In this document: positions 1-12,650 of the stretch, piece by piece
Numbering within the stretch: the stretch's first letter is position 1
Layout: every line of letters starts with the position of its first letter
Assembly (NCBI RefSeq): GCF_037176765.1
Contig: NC_090024.1
Location: 194,986,278 to 195,050,277 of the forward strand
Direction of reading: 5' to 3'
From: Anolis sagrei
Lineage: Eukaryota; Chordata; Lepidosauria; Squamata; Anolidae
DNA: 64,000 nt
Notes under the pieces: generated by a model
Told to the model about the DNA's origin: nothing
Databases searched by the model: none
What the model saw: only the letters and a program-made list of their open reading frames with translations
Made by a program: the position numbers and the translations under genes

Positions 1-3000
1 TTGAAAAAGCTGTGGATCCAGGTGGGAAGCAGACTGCACTGGATAATACAGAATGTTGGATGAGTGAAGGTTGGATAAGTGAGACTCTACTGTTTACACC
101 AGTAAATATTTAGCAGGGTCTGTAATTTCCTGGAGGAATGCAAGCCCTCACAGATTTCCACCTGAAGACATAACTGGGTGATAAGTCAGATTTTTCAGTA
201 ATCTGTTTAAGAACATCAGGAGTAGAGCCACTAAGTTATTATTTACTTATGCTTTACCTTGGTTTGTACAGAAATATCTGATATGTAGGAGCTCATTGAT
301 ATAGTTTAGGGAAAGACAACAAGTGGGAACTGAGTAGCAAATTTCATATTAGTCAAGGACTCAAGTTTGTGAGGAAACAATATAAAGCAATGTTGACATA
401 TTCAACTTAGCTCCTGAATTTCAACAGAAGGTCAGACCTTGAACATGTTCCTAGGGACAAAACAGCACTAATAATTCCAGTAAGAAAACACTGAAATATC
501 CCCACACTTCCAGAACTTTTTTCCTCCCTGATAAAAAAAAAGTTTTCCTGGAAAAGTCTCATCAAATGTATAATATTTAGAATTACAATTAAATTTAATT
601 TAGAATTTAAATAAGCTCCTGCATTTCTTTATCCGTTCTGTCAGTGAAGTACTATTGTAATAATCAACATGATAAGTAGGCAGACTAGCTGGGATCTCGG
701 AAGAATCTTTGTCAGATGCTGACCTGGGTCATTAGGCCAAGCAGTGACTGCCAGGATATCAGTCAGTCCTCTTTCGAGTGTAAGCTAGTGTTAAGGCAAC
801 CTGTTCTGTTATCTCCTCTATGTGTTTGCACAGGATTCCAGACTTCAGCTGTTGGATTGAGAGGAACAAAAACCTCTTTAACAAAGAAGACTGAGCTGGA
901 CTAAGGGTTACAACCAGTGTTTCCCAATAGATCACCTTTCAGGTGATATATCCTAATATCTCCAGCCAGCACGGACTGTGCTGTCTCAGGATTATGGAAG
1001 TTTTAATATTTTGAGTGTGGTCTAGAATTCTGGAGACTAGGATTCAAATCCCTGCTCAGCCAAGGAAAATTCAATTTAGATTTAATTATTGACTTCAGTG
1101 ATGACATGCTCCTGTTTGATCTTTAAACTACATTTTTTTTCCTAACTCGTGTATTAGATTCTTGTCTGTTTCTGCCCTTGGTCAGGAGTATAAACTATTG
1201 ATTAGGTTTTAACCCCAAAGCTGGCTGCAGTCAAACGCTAAAGCCACATATGGGATTATTATTATTATTATTTTGCATGGAGTATTTCTATATCATCTTT
1301 CAGAAAAACAAAGAAACAAGCAGCAGTTAAAAAAACCCAACAACAACAAATAAGCAAAACAACATAACAAAACATTAAAACAGGAGCATCTAAGTCCAGA
1401 TATTAAAAACACAAAACCAATTGACAAGGTTAACTTGAAATGATGCTTCTTGGTAAAAGCAAAATAGGTGGGTGACAAGCACAGCTCCAAAGATAGTGTG
1501 TTCCACATTACTGGATGAAGGTCAGTGTTCTCCTTATCTGGAAAATGACAATATGACAAGGACTGAAGTTCCCTCTGACCTTAAAACCCACAAACACACA
1601 GCTGCCCAGCTGTGGATTTCTCACATGCAAGTCATGTGCTACACAAGATATAGAGATACTATACAACGCACTGCTTTGAAAGTCAGATTTCTCCTCTGTT
1701 GGGATTTGAGGCACAGCTTAGATAAAAGTAGCCTCATATCCTGTGTCATGAAGCCAGGTTTTTGTGGCAGCAGCTGTTGATCTGGTGACAAAGCAGCCAC
1801 CTGCCAAATAAAAATCCAGGCCATCTCCCAGTTTCCCCCCATCACCGGATATAGTTATTCAGAATGTTTTGGTCTCATTAAAGCTGGAGGTAGGAAGGAA
1901 GAATTGTGATGCACACATTTACCTATTATCTCTTGGAAAATTCATATTGCTCACTCTGGTTTGATTCCATTTAATACAAGAGTAAGAATCCTTTGGTCTT
2001 TGAATATTGTTGGCTTAGGGTGCTTCCAGATAGCACCAAAACATGGGACAAAGAAATGGGTTTTTAAAATGTCGGACCTCAATAGGAGTCCAAACACAGA
2101 CCTGTTAGTCCCACTGCATAGCTCCCCATTGTCCTCACAGCTGTTTGTTTTTTTAAAAAAAAAAGTGGATTAAGATGGAGGGCATTTGTGCATTCCAGAG
2201 ATGTGCACTCCAGAGATGTGCACATGCGCATATGAGATCCAGTACATATGAGCAAATTAAAAAACAACTTTCCTCAGATCTCTGTCTTTCCCCAATTGTT
2301 AATTCAAGCTCTGTTTACCATTATAAAGTGTAAAAGACAGAATTTAAGAGAGCTGTATTGTGCCTCCATTTGACAGCTGATCAGCTGTTTTGGGTTTTTC
2401 AGAAATGCATAAGCTCTGGAGGAGTCCATACAAGGCAGACAAAAAGGAAAGTGTGTGTTTTCCATGACTGCTGGGATGCACAGTCATGAAAAGATGTGTG
2501 TTTCTCAGAAATAATCAGGTTTAAAGGGCACATTTTAAACATGTGTTTTCTAGCCCTTAACCCGATTCCTTGTGATTGTTCCCACCCTTTGGCTAAATGT
2601 GGATCAGCATTTTAACAGCTGAACACATAAAAAGAATTAAACTGCAGCAATTTTTAAAAAATCATGAGTGGATGGGTAAAGCATATAGAACTAAAACATC
2701 GTTTAACCAAAACACACACGTCTTTGGGGTTTAATGTATGTGTAGAAGGGCCCCTAGACAATATCGTCAATTGTATGAATTCAGTAAGCTGGCCCAAGCT
2801 ATTTTGTTGCCTAAGGCAAAAGTGTTGCTTTCATATATAAAATCCAATTGGACTGGCAGCTGAATCTAACTTTGCCACTGATGATGGGATAGCTTCCCCT
2901 ATCTCTGGACACTGAGCATTTGGATTCTGGGAAAATTGAGGTGAGGCTGCCTTCCATGTCACCAGTGCCTGCTTCCTGAGGCAGTTGCCTTGCTTTGTTC

Positions 3001-3885
3001 AATGGGAGGGCAAGCCCTGCCAACCTTGTACTACAGCTATATGAATGCTTACTTGGAAGCACTTTTTGGAAACAATGAGAAAGAATTTAAGTGGTTACTT
3101 TTTTCAAGAGTCTACTTTCCAAGAGCCCTTCTTTTAATCTAGGAAGCTATCTCTCTATAATAACTGGGAACTAAATTTTGAGGAAGACTTATACATAAGG
3201 AGGTAGGCTGGAGGGATGGAAAAACAGTCAATAAAGGCAAATTGGAAAGAAAGAAGAGCAGAAAGAGAGCAAAGAGCTCCAGGGGGAGGATATAATGGAT
3301 TTCAAATACAGGAAAGCTGGTACTTCTAGCAATGTCACAAAGGAAGCTTTTATGCCATTCTCCATTTTAGATCACTAGAAGTTATTATCTGGTCTAATTC
3401 CTGATGGATGGTTCCAACTATTAATACTCAAAAAGCACTTTGTGGCTTTTCCCTCAATGGTTTCCTCCTGTGATAAAATGGAAGAAGAAGAAAATGACTA
3501 CTAAATAAAGAGAATGATGATGTGCCACCCACTAAAATTACATGAATAGTGTGCAATTGCAAAGTAAGAGATTTCTTTGAAAGTCCAGTAATAGAAAAGT
3601 AACATCTCACTGCTCTGGATACTGGAACACATCTCTCATTCTATATGCTAGTTGTTGTTGTCGTCATCATCATCATCATCATTTGTTTATATAGCATCAT
3701 CAAAACGTATGTCTGTATGTGCATTCAAGTTACTTGTCAACATATGGCAACCCTATTAATGTACATGGTACATTACAAATAAAAGAGCAACAAAACAGTT
3801 CTCTGCCCTATGCCATTGCTACACCACTAATTGATATGTTTGGCTATTTAGGAAGATTTCTCTCAGGAGAGCAACAAGGATTTCT
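1..3885. other. Intergenic left flank, no supportable gene
   Basis: No host exon could be recognised. The reading frames here are short and show no family resemblance. Weak repeat debris is visible: a tRNA-type B-box stretch near 1045 (possibly an old MIR-like SINE), a duplicated 15-bp unit near 2190-2222, a CATCAT-rich simple repeat at 3659-3683 and a minus-strand MIR-like SINE tail near 3716-3760. In human the next gene on this side would be SLC41A1, but I see none of its coding exons. Confidence 0.6.
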
Positions 3886-4500
3886 GGGTTATTGTAGGTT
3901 TTTTCAGGTTACATGGCCATGTTCTAGAGGCATTCTGTCCTGACGTTTCACCTGCATGTATGGCAAGCATCGTCAGAGGTAGTGAGGTCTGTTGGAACTA
4001 GGGAAAAGGGTTTATATATCTGTGGAATGACCAGGGTGGGACAAAGAACTCTTGTCTGTTGGAGCTAGGTGTGAATGTTTCAACTGACCACCTTGATTAG
4101 CATTTGATGGCCTGGCAGTACCTGGGGCAATCTTTTGTTGAGAGGTGATTAGATGCCCTTGTTTGTTTCCTCTCTGTTGTTTTGCTGTTGTAATTTTAGA
4201 GTTTTTTTTAATACTGGTAGCCAAATTTTGTTCATTTTCATAGTTACCTCCTTTCTGTTGAAGTTGTCCACATGCTTGTGCCAGGCCATCAAATGCTAAT
4301 CAAGGTGGTCAGTTGAAACATTCCACAGACATATAAACCCTTTTTCCCTAGTTCCAACAGACCTCACTACTTCTGAGGATGCTTGCCATAGATGCAGGTG
4401 AAACGTCAGGAGAGAATGCCTCTAGAACATGGCCATATAGCCCGAAAAAACCTACAACAACCCAGTGATTCCGGCCATGAAAGCCTTCGACAATACATTG
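3886..4500. mobile_element. Penelope-like element, foldback form, with 13-bp flanking repeats
   Basis: Two inverted arms of about 220 bp (left from 3886, right ending near 4470) flank a short middle, followed by a short extra tail on the right. The insertion is bracketed by a direct repeat AACAAGGATTTCT at 3873-3885 and 4501-4513. The arms belong to the same family as the element at 15063, which carries a GIY-YIG endonuclease region. It is a non-coding fragment. Confidence 0.75.
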
Positions 4501-4654
4501 AACAAGGATTTCTTATTCCTTGACTTTTGGCCTCAACTTCAATCATATTTTGAAATGAATAAAGCTTTGGGTAACCAGAAGTGAGTGCACAAAATGATTA
4601 TGGGTGCTCTGATCAAATTTGTTGCCTGATACACCTCCACCTCTCCACTTTGAA

Positions 4655-4870
4655 TACGCTACATTAAGGCCTTTAGTGCCACATAGTTATAGCTCAATGA
4701 TTCTACTTTAATTGCCATGGAAATACTTTATGAAATCCTGGGATTTGCAGTTTAGAACTCTCAGCTAGAGAAGTCCAATGCCTTCCCAAACTATAAACAC
4801 CAGAATTCCATAGGATGTTGCTATAAGTATAATCATGGTGCTACAACGGTGTAGCATGAAAGGTCCCTAG
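4655..4870. mobile_element. Old foldback DNA element (MITE-like)
   Basis: The first half contains a 'cctgggatttgcagttt' type stretch and the second half its degraded inverse. The same amniote foldback family recurs at 32520, 38585 and 38790. It is highly diverged here. Confidence 0.4.
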
Positions 4871-6597
4871 GTATAAGTCTTTTTGACCATGCTCCACTTG
4901 TAAGATCTGAGATCTTATTTTTAAATAAAGGAGATTTTTTAAATCGGCCCAATTCTGTGCTATGGAAGATAAGCAGAAACAGCTATTGAAACCAAAGATT
5001 GGATGATTGCTTCATTGTAATGGGAAAATGTTTAAGATTTTGAGGAAGCCATATAGTTTGACACTATATGATGCAACTGGAGCAACTTCAAAGGTTAGTT
5101 CTCCATTGCTTATAATTAAACACCACAAGCATGAATGGAATATGGAACATTCCATGGAAGGGTCCATATCTACACTTCCCTGCTTTGTTGTTCCTGCTTT
5201 GCCCAGCTGAGTTATCATTCAATCCATCATTTTCCCTCCCCTCAATGTGGTCATTTTCCTTCCTGCATTATACCATTTCCTTTTGCACTGGTGGCGGCCG
5301 TTCCTAAATCAGTCACAAAGGAGAGAATCAAGGGGAATAAGGCAGGTCACTCCCTTTCCCATCACACTGAGCTCATTCAGTCTGCAGAGCTTGCTGTCCC
5401 GGGAAGCCACTAAGACCTGGAAATGAGCAAGAGTTCCCTTGCAGGGCAGCTAAGAAGATATGCCATACTGTGCAATCATGAAAAATGTTCCTATAGCTGT
5501 ATTTTTGCAAGGCGTCAACTAGACAGAAAATTGTTTTCCCATGAGGTCTGTTTAGTAGGTCTCTGCTGCTAAAAGAATGGCAATTGTTTGGTGAGAATTC
5601 ATCATGTTTAACACTGCAGCTTGGCAGAACAACAGGGATGAGATAGTAGTGGGTGGGTGGTGATATACAGCAGTTGAGTAGGGACAGCTGTGGCCTGGAA
5701 GTAAGTGAAGCAGGGCTGAGAAGGAGCAGCAGAACTGAAAAGGGATAGGAAAAACTTGCATTGCTCTTGTAGGCAGAAGAAAACCTTTTCCTATGCAGGC
5801 CAGGGGTGTAACTGTGGGTGTGGCAGAATGAGGCCATTGCCTTCCAAAAGAATCCTTTATATGAGGATTTGAAAAGAGACACCATGATGTAATGGGTTGA
5901 CTGGAAAGACATGTGTCGGCAGCTGATTGGCTGAACATGCCAGGAGCCAGAGTTTTGATAGGCTGCTGTCTCTGGCTTGCTGCTGAGGCAAACAGTTTTA
6001 ATTGCCACTTTCACTTTGGAGAGTGAAGAGAGTGCTGACTGGAAACAGCCAGGAAGGAAATGGCTGCCAACTATTTGAAGCCTGAACATTTTAAAGGCAC
6101 GAAGCATATTTTAAAGACTTTAAAAGGACTGTTTCTTCCCTTTCTTCTCTGTGTGAATTCAGAGAGACTGCTGCATATATTGTTGCTCTGTTTGATTTTT
6201 GGAACTGAAGATGCTGTTACTTGTTACACAAGCCCAAGTGACACTTTGTTATAGTGCAGGGCATGTCTTGGTTCAAAAACTGTAGTAATGCTTCTCTTTA
6301 TTTACATTTACCAACCCCCACACTTTATTCCCCAAATTTTCCAGCATTGCAGAGAAAGAGATATTACAAATGTTCACATCTGGAGTCCTTACATTTGTTG
6401 TGCTCAAATTCTCTTAACTTCACTGATACTTTTTTTTTGTATAACTAAACTCTGCTGAAATTTTGAGCACTAGAAATGTTGAACTAAATGAAAATTGCAT
6501 GGGAGAAGGCAGAATTTTTATTGGAGAGCAATGCTCTTATTTTGCCAAGCCTCTCTAATACAAGCCAGTAAGTATCAAGGATATATAGTGTATTAGG
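4871..6597. other. Intergenic, nothing recognised
   Basis: No host exon or clear repeat was recognised. A 244-codon open frame lies on the minus strand at 5373-6107, but it has no recognisable domain, no family resemblance and a Ser/Phe/Cys-rich composition of the sort expected by chance. Confidence 0.5.
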
Positions 6598-6718
6598 TTG
6601 TTAACTGTTTTTATACTGTAGCACTGATTTTTTGCTGTTCATATTTGTTGTGAACCACTGTGAGTCGCCTTCGGGCTGAGAACAGCGGTATATAAGTAAG
6701 GTAAATAAATAAATAAAA
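6598..6718 (+). mobile_element. L2 LINE 3' tail
   Basis: Ends with the L2 signature 'gtgagtcgccttcgggctgagaa'-like segment followed by 'tatataagtaaggtaaataaataaata'-type tail repeats. Only the 3' end is present. Confidence 0.75.
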
Positions 6719-7953
6719 TTATGACTGAGTTGCCTGTGTCTGGCAAGACTGAAGAAAAGAGATCCTCCTGCTGATTCTGGCAGTTGATTTTAAACTCAGT
6801 GTATTAAAGAAGATGGAGTGGGCAAAGTAGAACTGGCAGTAAGTTAAAAAAAAATCCTAAAATATGGATTTTTTCCTCCAGAGTTTGTAGCATTAAGAAA
6901 TGTGGGTGATTTGCGGGCACGAGGGGGCAGGGATATCAGTTGGACCACCTAAAGGCTTCAGCAAGTCCAGAAACAAATACTGTTTCCAACTATCATGTGT
7001 TCTTAGCATTTGGTATTTAACAGCACACTGACTCAGAATACACAAACTTCAGAACTGCCTTCTAGATGTTGTTTGACTGCAACTCCCATCATACCTTAGC
7101 ACTTGCAATGCTAGCTAGAGATGGGAGTGTCAGGTAAGCAACATTTTGAAAGCCATATATTTCACATTCATGCTCTGCCTTCCCAATCGAGCACCTTCCA
7201 GGTGTGGACCAAAGCTCTCCTTTCCCCCTAACAGTAAAGCCAAGTTATCTGGAATTACTCAATTCATTAGAAAGAAAATCAGAATTTAATATTTTATTTT
7301 CAGCTTTTTCACCAGTGTAACAGTGCAGAGGGAAATTTGGATAGGTGAAGATTGAGTGAGGGTGGTTTTGCAGAGTGGATGGTACTTACAGCATCCCCCA
7401 TATTTGAAAGCACCACTAGCTGTTAAATAGCCTGACATATCATGACCAGACAGACATGAGCTGAGCTCTCTACAGTCACAGGCTCAGAATAAATCTGGAC
7501 CTTAAAATAGAAGCTTGCTTTAGAAAACACAGGTGTGGGATTTGACCTTGTTTTAAATGTGAGCCAGTGCTTCTAGTATTCGTCAGTAGGATGTTTGTTT
7601 AAGAGGGCTGATGTATCCTTGGTATATAGCCAGCAGAATAGGCAACATTCTTGTCACTAACGCAGCAATGCGCAGCAGATGAAACTGGCAACCACAGCAA
7701 AGGCTAAATGGATGAATAACTTACAGCTCCAGCACACCTACCCAAGCTCAAAGATTTATCATAAAGAGAATGAGTGAGAAAGGTGGGAAGATTTTTTTAA
7801 AGTAATTTTTTCCAGGTACCCTAATACAGTTCCTTTTCTAAGACAAACAGAGATCCTATAAGCCAGACTTATAGGGCTACAATAATCTTCACAAGAGTAC
7901 TTTATTCTGCTTTTGTAATCAAATTGGGGAACACTTTTTGTGTCTGATCTTGG
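6719..7953. other. Intergenic, nothing recognised
   Basis: AT-moderate sequence with no recognised exon. A possible old foldback fragment near 7055-7130 ('actgcaactcccatcat') is the only hint of a repeat. Confidence 0.45.
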
Positions 7954-7961
7954 GTCTAGAT

Positions 7962-8095
7962 CAGGCATGGGCAAACTTCGGCCCTCCAGATGTTTTGGAC
8001 TTCAACTCCCACAATTCCTAACAGCTGGTAGGCTGTTAGGAATTGTGGGAGTTGATGTCCAAAACACCCAGAGGGCTGAAGTTTGCCCATGCCTG
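7962..8095. mobile_element. hAT-type foldback MITE with exact 8-bp target duplication
   Basis: 134 bp, almost a complete hairpin: CAGGCATGGGCAAACTTC at the left and its inverse at the right, meeting near 8028. It is bracketed by the identical 8-bp direct repeat GTCTAGAT (7954-7961 and 8096-8103), diagnostic of hAT-superfamily insertion. The intact target repeat and few arm mismatches suggest a fairly recent insertion. Confidence 0.9.
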
Positions 8096-8103
8096 GTCTA
8101 GAT

Positions 8104-9694
8104 CTTACATGTATTGTGTTGGCATGTGAAATAGCTCTAATTGTATGCAGCAGGGGGGCCTAATCTGCAAAATAGTTTTCAAATCCTCTTCTTTGTTAAC
8201 TGTAGTCTGCAACCTAACATATTTGCTTTGTAAGCTCTTTTCACACCTGCTGGTTGTTGGGGTTTTGTTTTTGTTTTTTGCACAATATGTTCTGAATTTA
8301 TATCTTTGCTTGACAAAATGCCCAACTAATTCAGTTGGCAAGAAAACACCAAAGAGCATATATTATTTGGAGCAGGTTGACAGAAATTAAAGACCTATCC
8401 ATTTTCTGCAATACCGCAACTGTGATTGGGAAATAAATAAAGTATATATAAATAAATAAATGTAAGGACTGATTTTTACACATTAATTATGGCTAAATTA
8501 TTGGACACCAGCACTCTCAGAATTCACGAAGTATATTTTCCATGGTCTAGAAAATATACTTCATGAATTAATAAATTAATATTTCTCAATATTAATAGTT
8601 CTATTTCCATAATAAATTAATGTTTCTATTAATATTAATAGAAACATTAATATATTAACAATAAATTAATATTTTATTTCCATACTCCTAAATGGCTACA
8701 ATTGACCAAATAAAGTTAAAACCACTAGTGAAGTCTGATGGGAAATTGAGAATTCAACCAGGAATGATTTAGCAGATAGTTAAGCATTACATTTACTCGG
8801 CTGTTGATAAACTAGAGAAGCAGGCATTAAAATTCTGAAAAACGCCATATAGTGGATTGAAGGCACCACCCTGCCCTCCCAGAATTAACTTTTGTTGGCT
8901 TCAAACTTATTTACTTTGGCACTGTCAACAGGACAGAGGGCAGGAAGTATACACCTGTTCACATCCCTGTTTTCTACTTAGCCTTACTTAAATAATCAAC
9001 TTTTAAAAATGTATTAAATATTAAATAAAAGTATTACATAATAATTATGAGGTATTATGGCTATACCACGTTGTGTCATGTAGTTGCTGAAGATGCAGAG
9101 GGTGGGGGTAGGGAGTGGGGTGGGGGATTACTTTTCAAAAAGCTGAAATTCTTTCAGTAGGCCTTTTGATGTGTTTTTTTAAAATAGGCCATTTTGATAT
9201 CTTTTTTTTGTTTTCAGAAAAAGAACTAAAAATATAACAAGAAAACCAGTGAGCAATGAAACTAGCTACTCTACTCAAAGGTAATGCTACCCCTCCCCAA
9301 AACAACCAAGGTTACACAATACATTCCTTTAAAAATATAATTGAAAATTGAAAGCAACCAAAGATTACAGAGAAGTAGTAACAAACAGCAGAACATGCAT
9401 TTAGCAAAATAACTCATAACCCATATCCTGCTTTCAAGGATAAAGTAGCATATATCCCTTTTAGCTGTTACTATTTTGGTTTGATACAGCAGCAAAAAGC
9501 TTGCTTTGTAACAACAATAACTTTCTCCTTGAGGAAAGTGAGCAGGAATGCTTAGTGAATTATTGCAAGATTAATGACCAAAGGAACTGAAGCTGAAAAT
9601 GAAGTAGAGGGCAGAAAAATGCACACTAGCCCACTCTAGCTAACAGAATCATGTCAAAAAAGAGTCTATTTTTAGTTGTAAATACATGCAACAA
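8104..9694. other. AT-rich intergenic stretch with small palindromes
   Basis: No exon recognised. It holds a near-perfect hairpin at 8520-8563 and a perfect 36-bp palindrome at 8616-8651 made of ATTAAT and TTTCT elements. The rest is AT-rich without clear origin. Confidence 0.55.
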
Positions 9695-10029
9695 GGGCCT
9701 CCTGGTCGTGCAGTGGGCTAAACCATTGAGCTTCTGAACTTGCTGACTGAAAGGTTGGCAGTTCAAATCCAGGGAGCAGGGTGAGCTCCTGCTATAAGGC
9801 CCAGCTTCTGTCAACGTAGCAGTTCGAAAAAATTGCAAATATGAGTTGATCAATAGGTACTGCTTCTGCAGGAAGGTAACAGCACTCCTTGCAGTCATGC
9901 TGGCTCCAGGACCTTGGAGGCATCTATGGACAATGCCAGTTCTTCAGATTAGAAATGGAGATGAGCACCAACCCCCAGAGTCAGACACGACTTGACTTAA
10001 TGTCAGGGAAAACCTTTATCTTTACTATG
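9695..10029 (+). mobile_element. Sauria-type SINE (tRNA-derived), full length
   Basis: The tRNA-like head has a B box (ggttggcagttcaaatcca). It is followed by the body and the squamate/BovB-like 3' end 'cagacacgacttgacttaat', then the 'aacctttatcttta' tail. An 8-bp direct repeat TGCAACAA flanks it (9687-9694 and 10030-10037). BovB-family machinery is the expected mobiliser, given the shared 3' end. Confidence 0.85.
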
Positions 10030-10251
10030 TGCAACAAAACGTGTTATTGTGGAATATGCCATGCCCTGACATATATGAAATCATTCTAGCTTTCCACCCT
10101 GATTTCTGTTCTCTATCCCAACATTTGAATACTCGGCATAATGTGGCCTGTGGACATGCTCAGGTTTTGATTGGGATGTTTTGATGTTGCTCTTTGGCTT
10201 CTTTATTTCTTCAACTGTTAAACAGTTCTTCAAATTTGGGAGGCAAGTCCT

Positions 10252-10316
10252 TCCTCCTCCTCCTCCTCCTCCTCCTCCTCCTCCTCCTCCTCCTCCTCCT
10301 CCTTCTTCTTCTTTTT
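10252..10316. repeat. (TCC)n microsatellite
   Basis: About 17 uninterrupted TCC units passing into TTC units. It explains the poly-Pro and poly-Leu open frames seen here, which are not genes. Confidence 0.97.
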
Positions 10317-11572
10317 ACAATTATTCATATTTATTTGCACATGAAACCATGGATAACAGCAAACCCTGTATTTGACAATATGTGGACATAACATAAAATA
10401 GCACTGTAGACTCTAGAGAGGCCCAGAAACACTTGGGGAGGGGGTGAAGAGGATTTTTTTGGAGAGTAGATTGGTGAAATTATGGATGTCAATCCTCAGA
10501 TAAGTGGTTGGTATGGCACAGAATAAGGAAATTTGTAATATTCATGGTGTAATAATTACCCAGTAATAGCCTTATTTCTTTGTGCCAGAGATATCTGAAT
10601 CACTTTGTATCAGAAATACTAGAGATCTTAATGTTTCTTGAAAATGCCTCCCTAAGGAACCAAACTCTGAAGATTTCAGCTTTGTTCATTTGGTTTACAA
10701 CCTGTACCTATTCTAAAGGATAAAGATCTCTATCAAAAATTTCTCTTTTTTGCCAATTATGTAATCATGTTTCGGGTGATAAGTTTCAGTGAGTGCAAGC
10801 AATATGAATAAAACATGACAAGCTACATTAAGGACTGTGCAATTATGGCATCTCCATTATAGCATCTCCCACAGTGATTACACAGATAAGAGCTACATCT
10901 GACACAGGAGGAGCATGAAAGAATGAATCTCCCAGGCTCAAATTAAACTTGGATGTAAGTTTACACTGAAGTAAGGAAGAATTCAGAAGCAAGCCCATTA
11001 AAAACCTGGGGAAGAGGTAGAGACATGTGAATCAGATGGTCAGAATAAAAGTAGGGGTGGAGAGCCATAAAGCCCACTGACTTTTCTCATCTTCATCCCT
11101 GTCTTTGCGGCCATAATTTCACATCAATTTGACCTTTCTTCTAAGCATAGTTGCCACCAGATGGAGAATGTGGGCAGGAAAGCTAAATATGTTCCTCTTC
11201 CCAACCCTGAATTTACAATTAAACTTGAGATAGATCTTATTCATGAGGGGAGAGACTCAGTAGGTGGTCTACCAACAGGTTTGGATTCACATACCTTTAC
11301 AGTGCCAGTTGCTTATTCAGATCCCACCACCCCAATATTTGATTTTTCCAATAGATTTTGCCTCAGGAATGTAGCCCTAGACATCAAAAGAGTCAACTTT
11401 CCAGGTTTAAAGTAATCTAATCAATCGGAACCCAAGGGAATTAAATTTCTCTAAAATGGTGGCTTTAAATCTGAAATTACAGTCACCATAATTTGTTGTT
11501 GTTTAACTTCAAGTTAACTCAGACAGTATTGTATTTCTGCACCAATGTCAACTTTTGTGGACAGGTGGCTGA
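10317..11572. other. Intergenic, nothing recognised
   Basis: No exon or clear repeat. An 84-codon plus-strand frame at 11161-11415 has no recognisable family. Confidence 0.45.
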
Positions 11573-11598
11573 CTGGGTAGCGGAAAATGGTCAACATT

Positions 11599-12036
11599 TT
11601 GACCATTTTCCGCTACCCAGCAGGGCCTTCTCGGTGGTGGCCCCCCACCTGTGGAATTCGCTCCCTGGGGAAATTAGATCAGCGACATCACTCATTTCCT
11701 TCAGGAAAAAACTGAAAACATGGATTTGGGACCAGGCATTCGGACAATCGTGCAGATAAAGAAAGGACTTTGAGAATGGCCAGGAAATGACTAATGGAAT
11801 GGAATTTGGAACTCTGAAAGACGAATGCTGAGCATGTGAATAGTTTTTATATGATGTGATATATATTGATTGTTATGATTGTTTTAACTGTGAAAGTTGT
11901 TTTAACTATGGTTTTTGTACACTATGTATAATTTTTGTATAGGCATCGAATTGTGCCTTTTGTAAGCCGCCCTGAGTCCCCCCTCGGGGGTTGAGAAGGG
12001 CGGGGTAAAAGTACCCGAAATAAATAAATAAATACA
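11599..12036 (+). mobile_element. L2 LINE 3' end
   Basis: Begins inside the C-terminal coding region (SRAFSVVAPHLWNSLPGEIR), followed by the 3' UTR with 'taagccgccctgagtccccc' and AAATAAATA tail repeats. It is 5'-truncated. Its 5' junction is an inverted repeat (see the finding at 11573-11620). Confidence 0.88.
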
Positions 12037-12327
12037 TTTTCTAGGTTACACCATTAAGCTTTATTTCTAGCATTGCAGAGGGATTAGTTGGTGCATGCTG
12101 GTAGAGCACTTTGATTGGCTCGATGCTCAGTGAGAGGCCAAGCTTTTCATATGGTGTTTAAGGTGGCTTGTAGGTTTTCCTTTGAATGAGCACAGGCTAC
12201 ATTGTCATAAGCATATTGGATTTCCAAAACAGAAGTTGTTGTGATCTTACTTTTGGCTTTCAGCCAGCTGAAAGAGCTTGTCATCTTTTTGTTTGATACA
12301 TGATTTCTATATCGGTAAGAAGAAGAG

Positions 12328-12650
12328 TGCCCCCAGTGGCACAGTGGGTTGAAGCCCTGAGCTGCTGAGCTTGTTGACCGAAAGGTCGCAGGTTCAAATA
12401 CAGGAAGCACTGTGAGCTTCCGCTATCAGCCCCAGCTTCTGCCAACCTAACAGTTCAAAAACATGCAAATGTGAATAGATCAATAGGTACCGCTCCAGTG
12501 GGAAGGTAACAGCGCTCCATGCGGTCATGCTGGCCACATGACCTTGGAGGTGTCTGTGGACGATGCTGGCTCTTCAGCTTAGAAATTGAGATGAGTACCA
12601 CACCACAGAGTCGGGCATGACTGGACTTAATGTCAGGGGAAAACCTTTTA
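12328..12650 (+). mobile_element. Sauria-type SINE
   Basis: Same family as 9695: tRNA-like head with 'gtcgcaggttcaaata' B box, central 'gtcatgctggccacatgacc', 3' end 'gtcgggcatgactggactta' and an 'aaaacctttta' tail. Short AAGAAG repeats flank it. Confidence 0.83.

Noticed and set aside
9695-9790. tRNA gene
   Set aside because: The A/B-box-like sequence is the head of a Sauria-type SINE and lacks a complete cloverleaf; the same applies at 12328, 13763 and 39127.
10181-10391. Poly-proline and poly-leucine open frames
   Set aside because: They are translations of the (TCC)n microsatellite in different frames.
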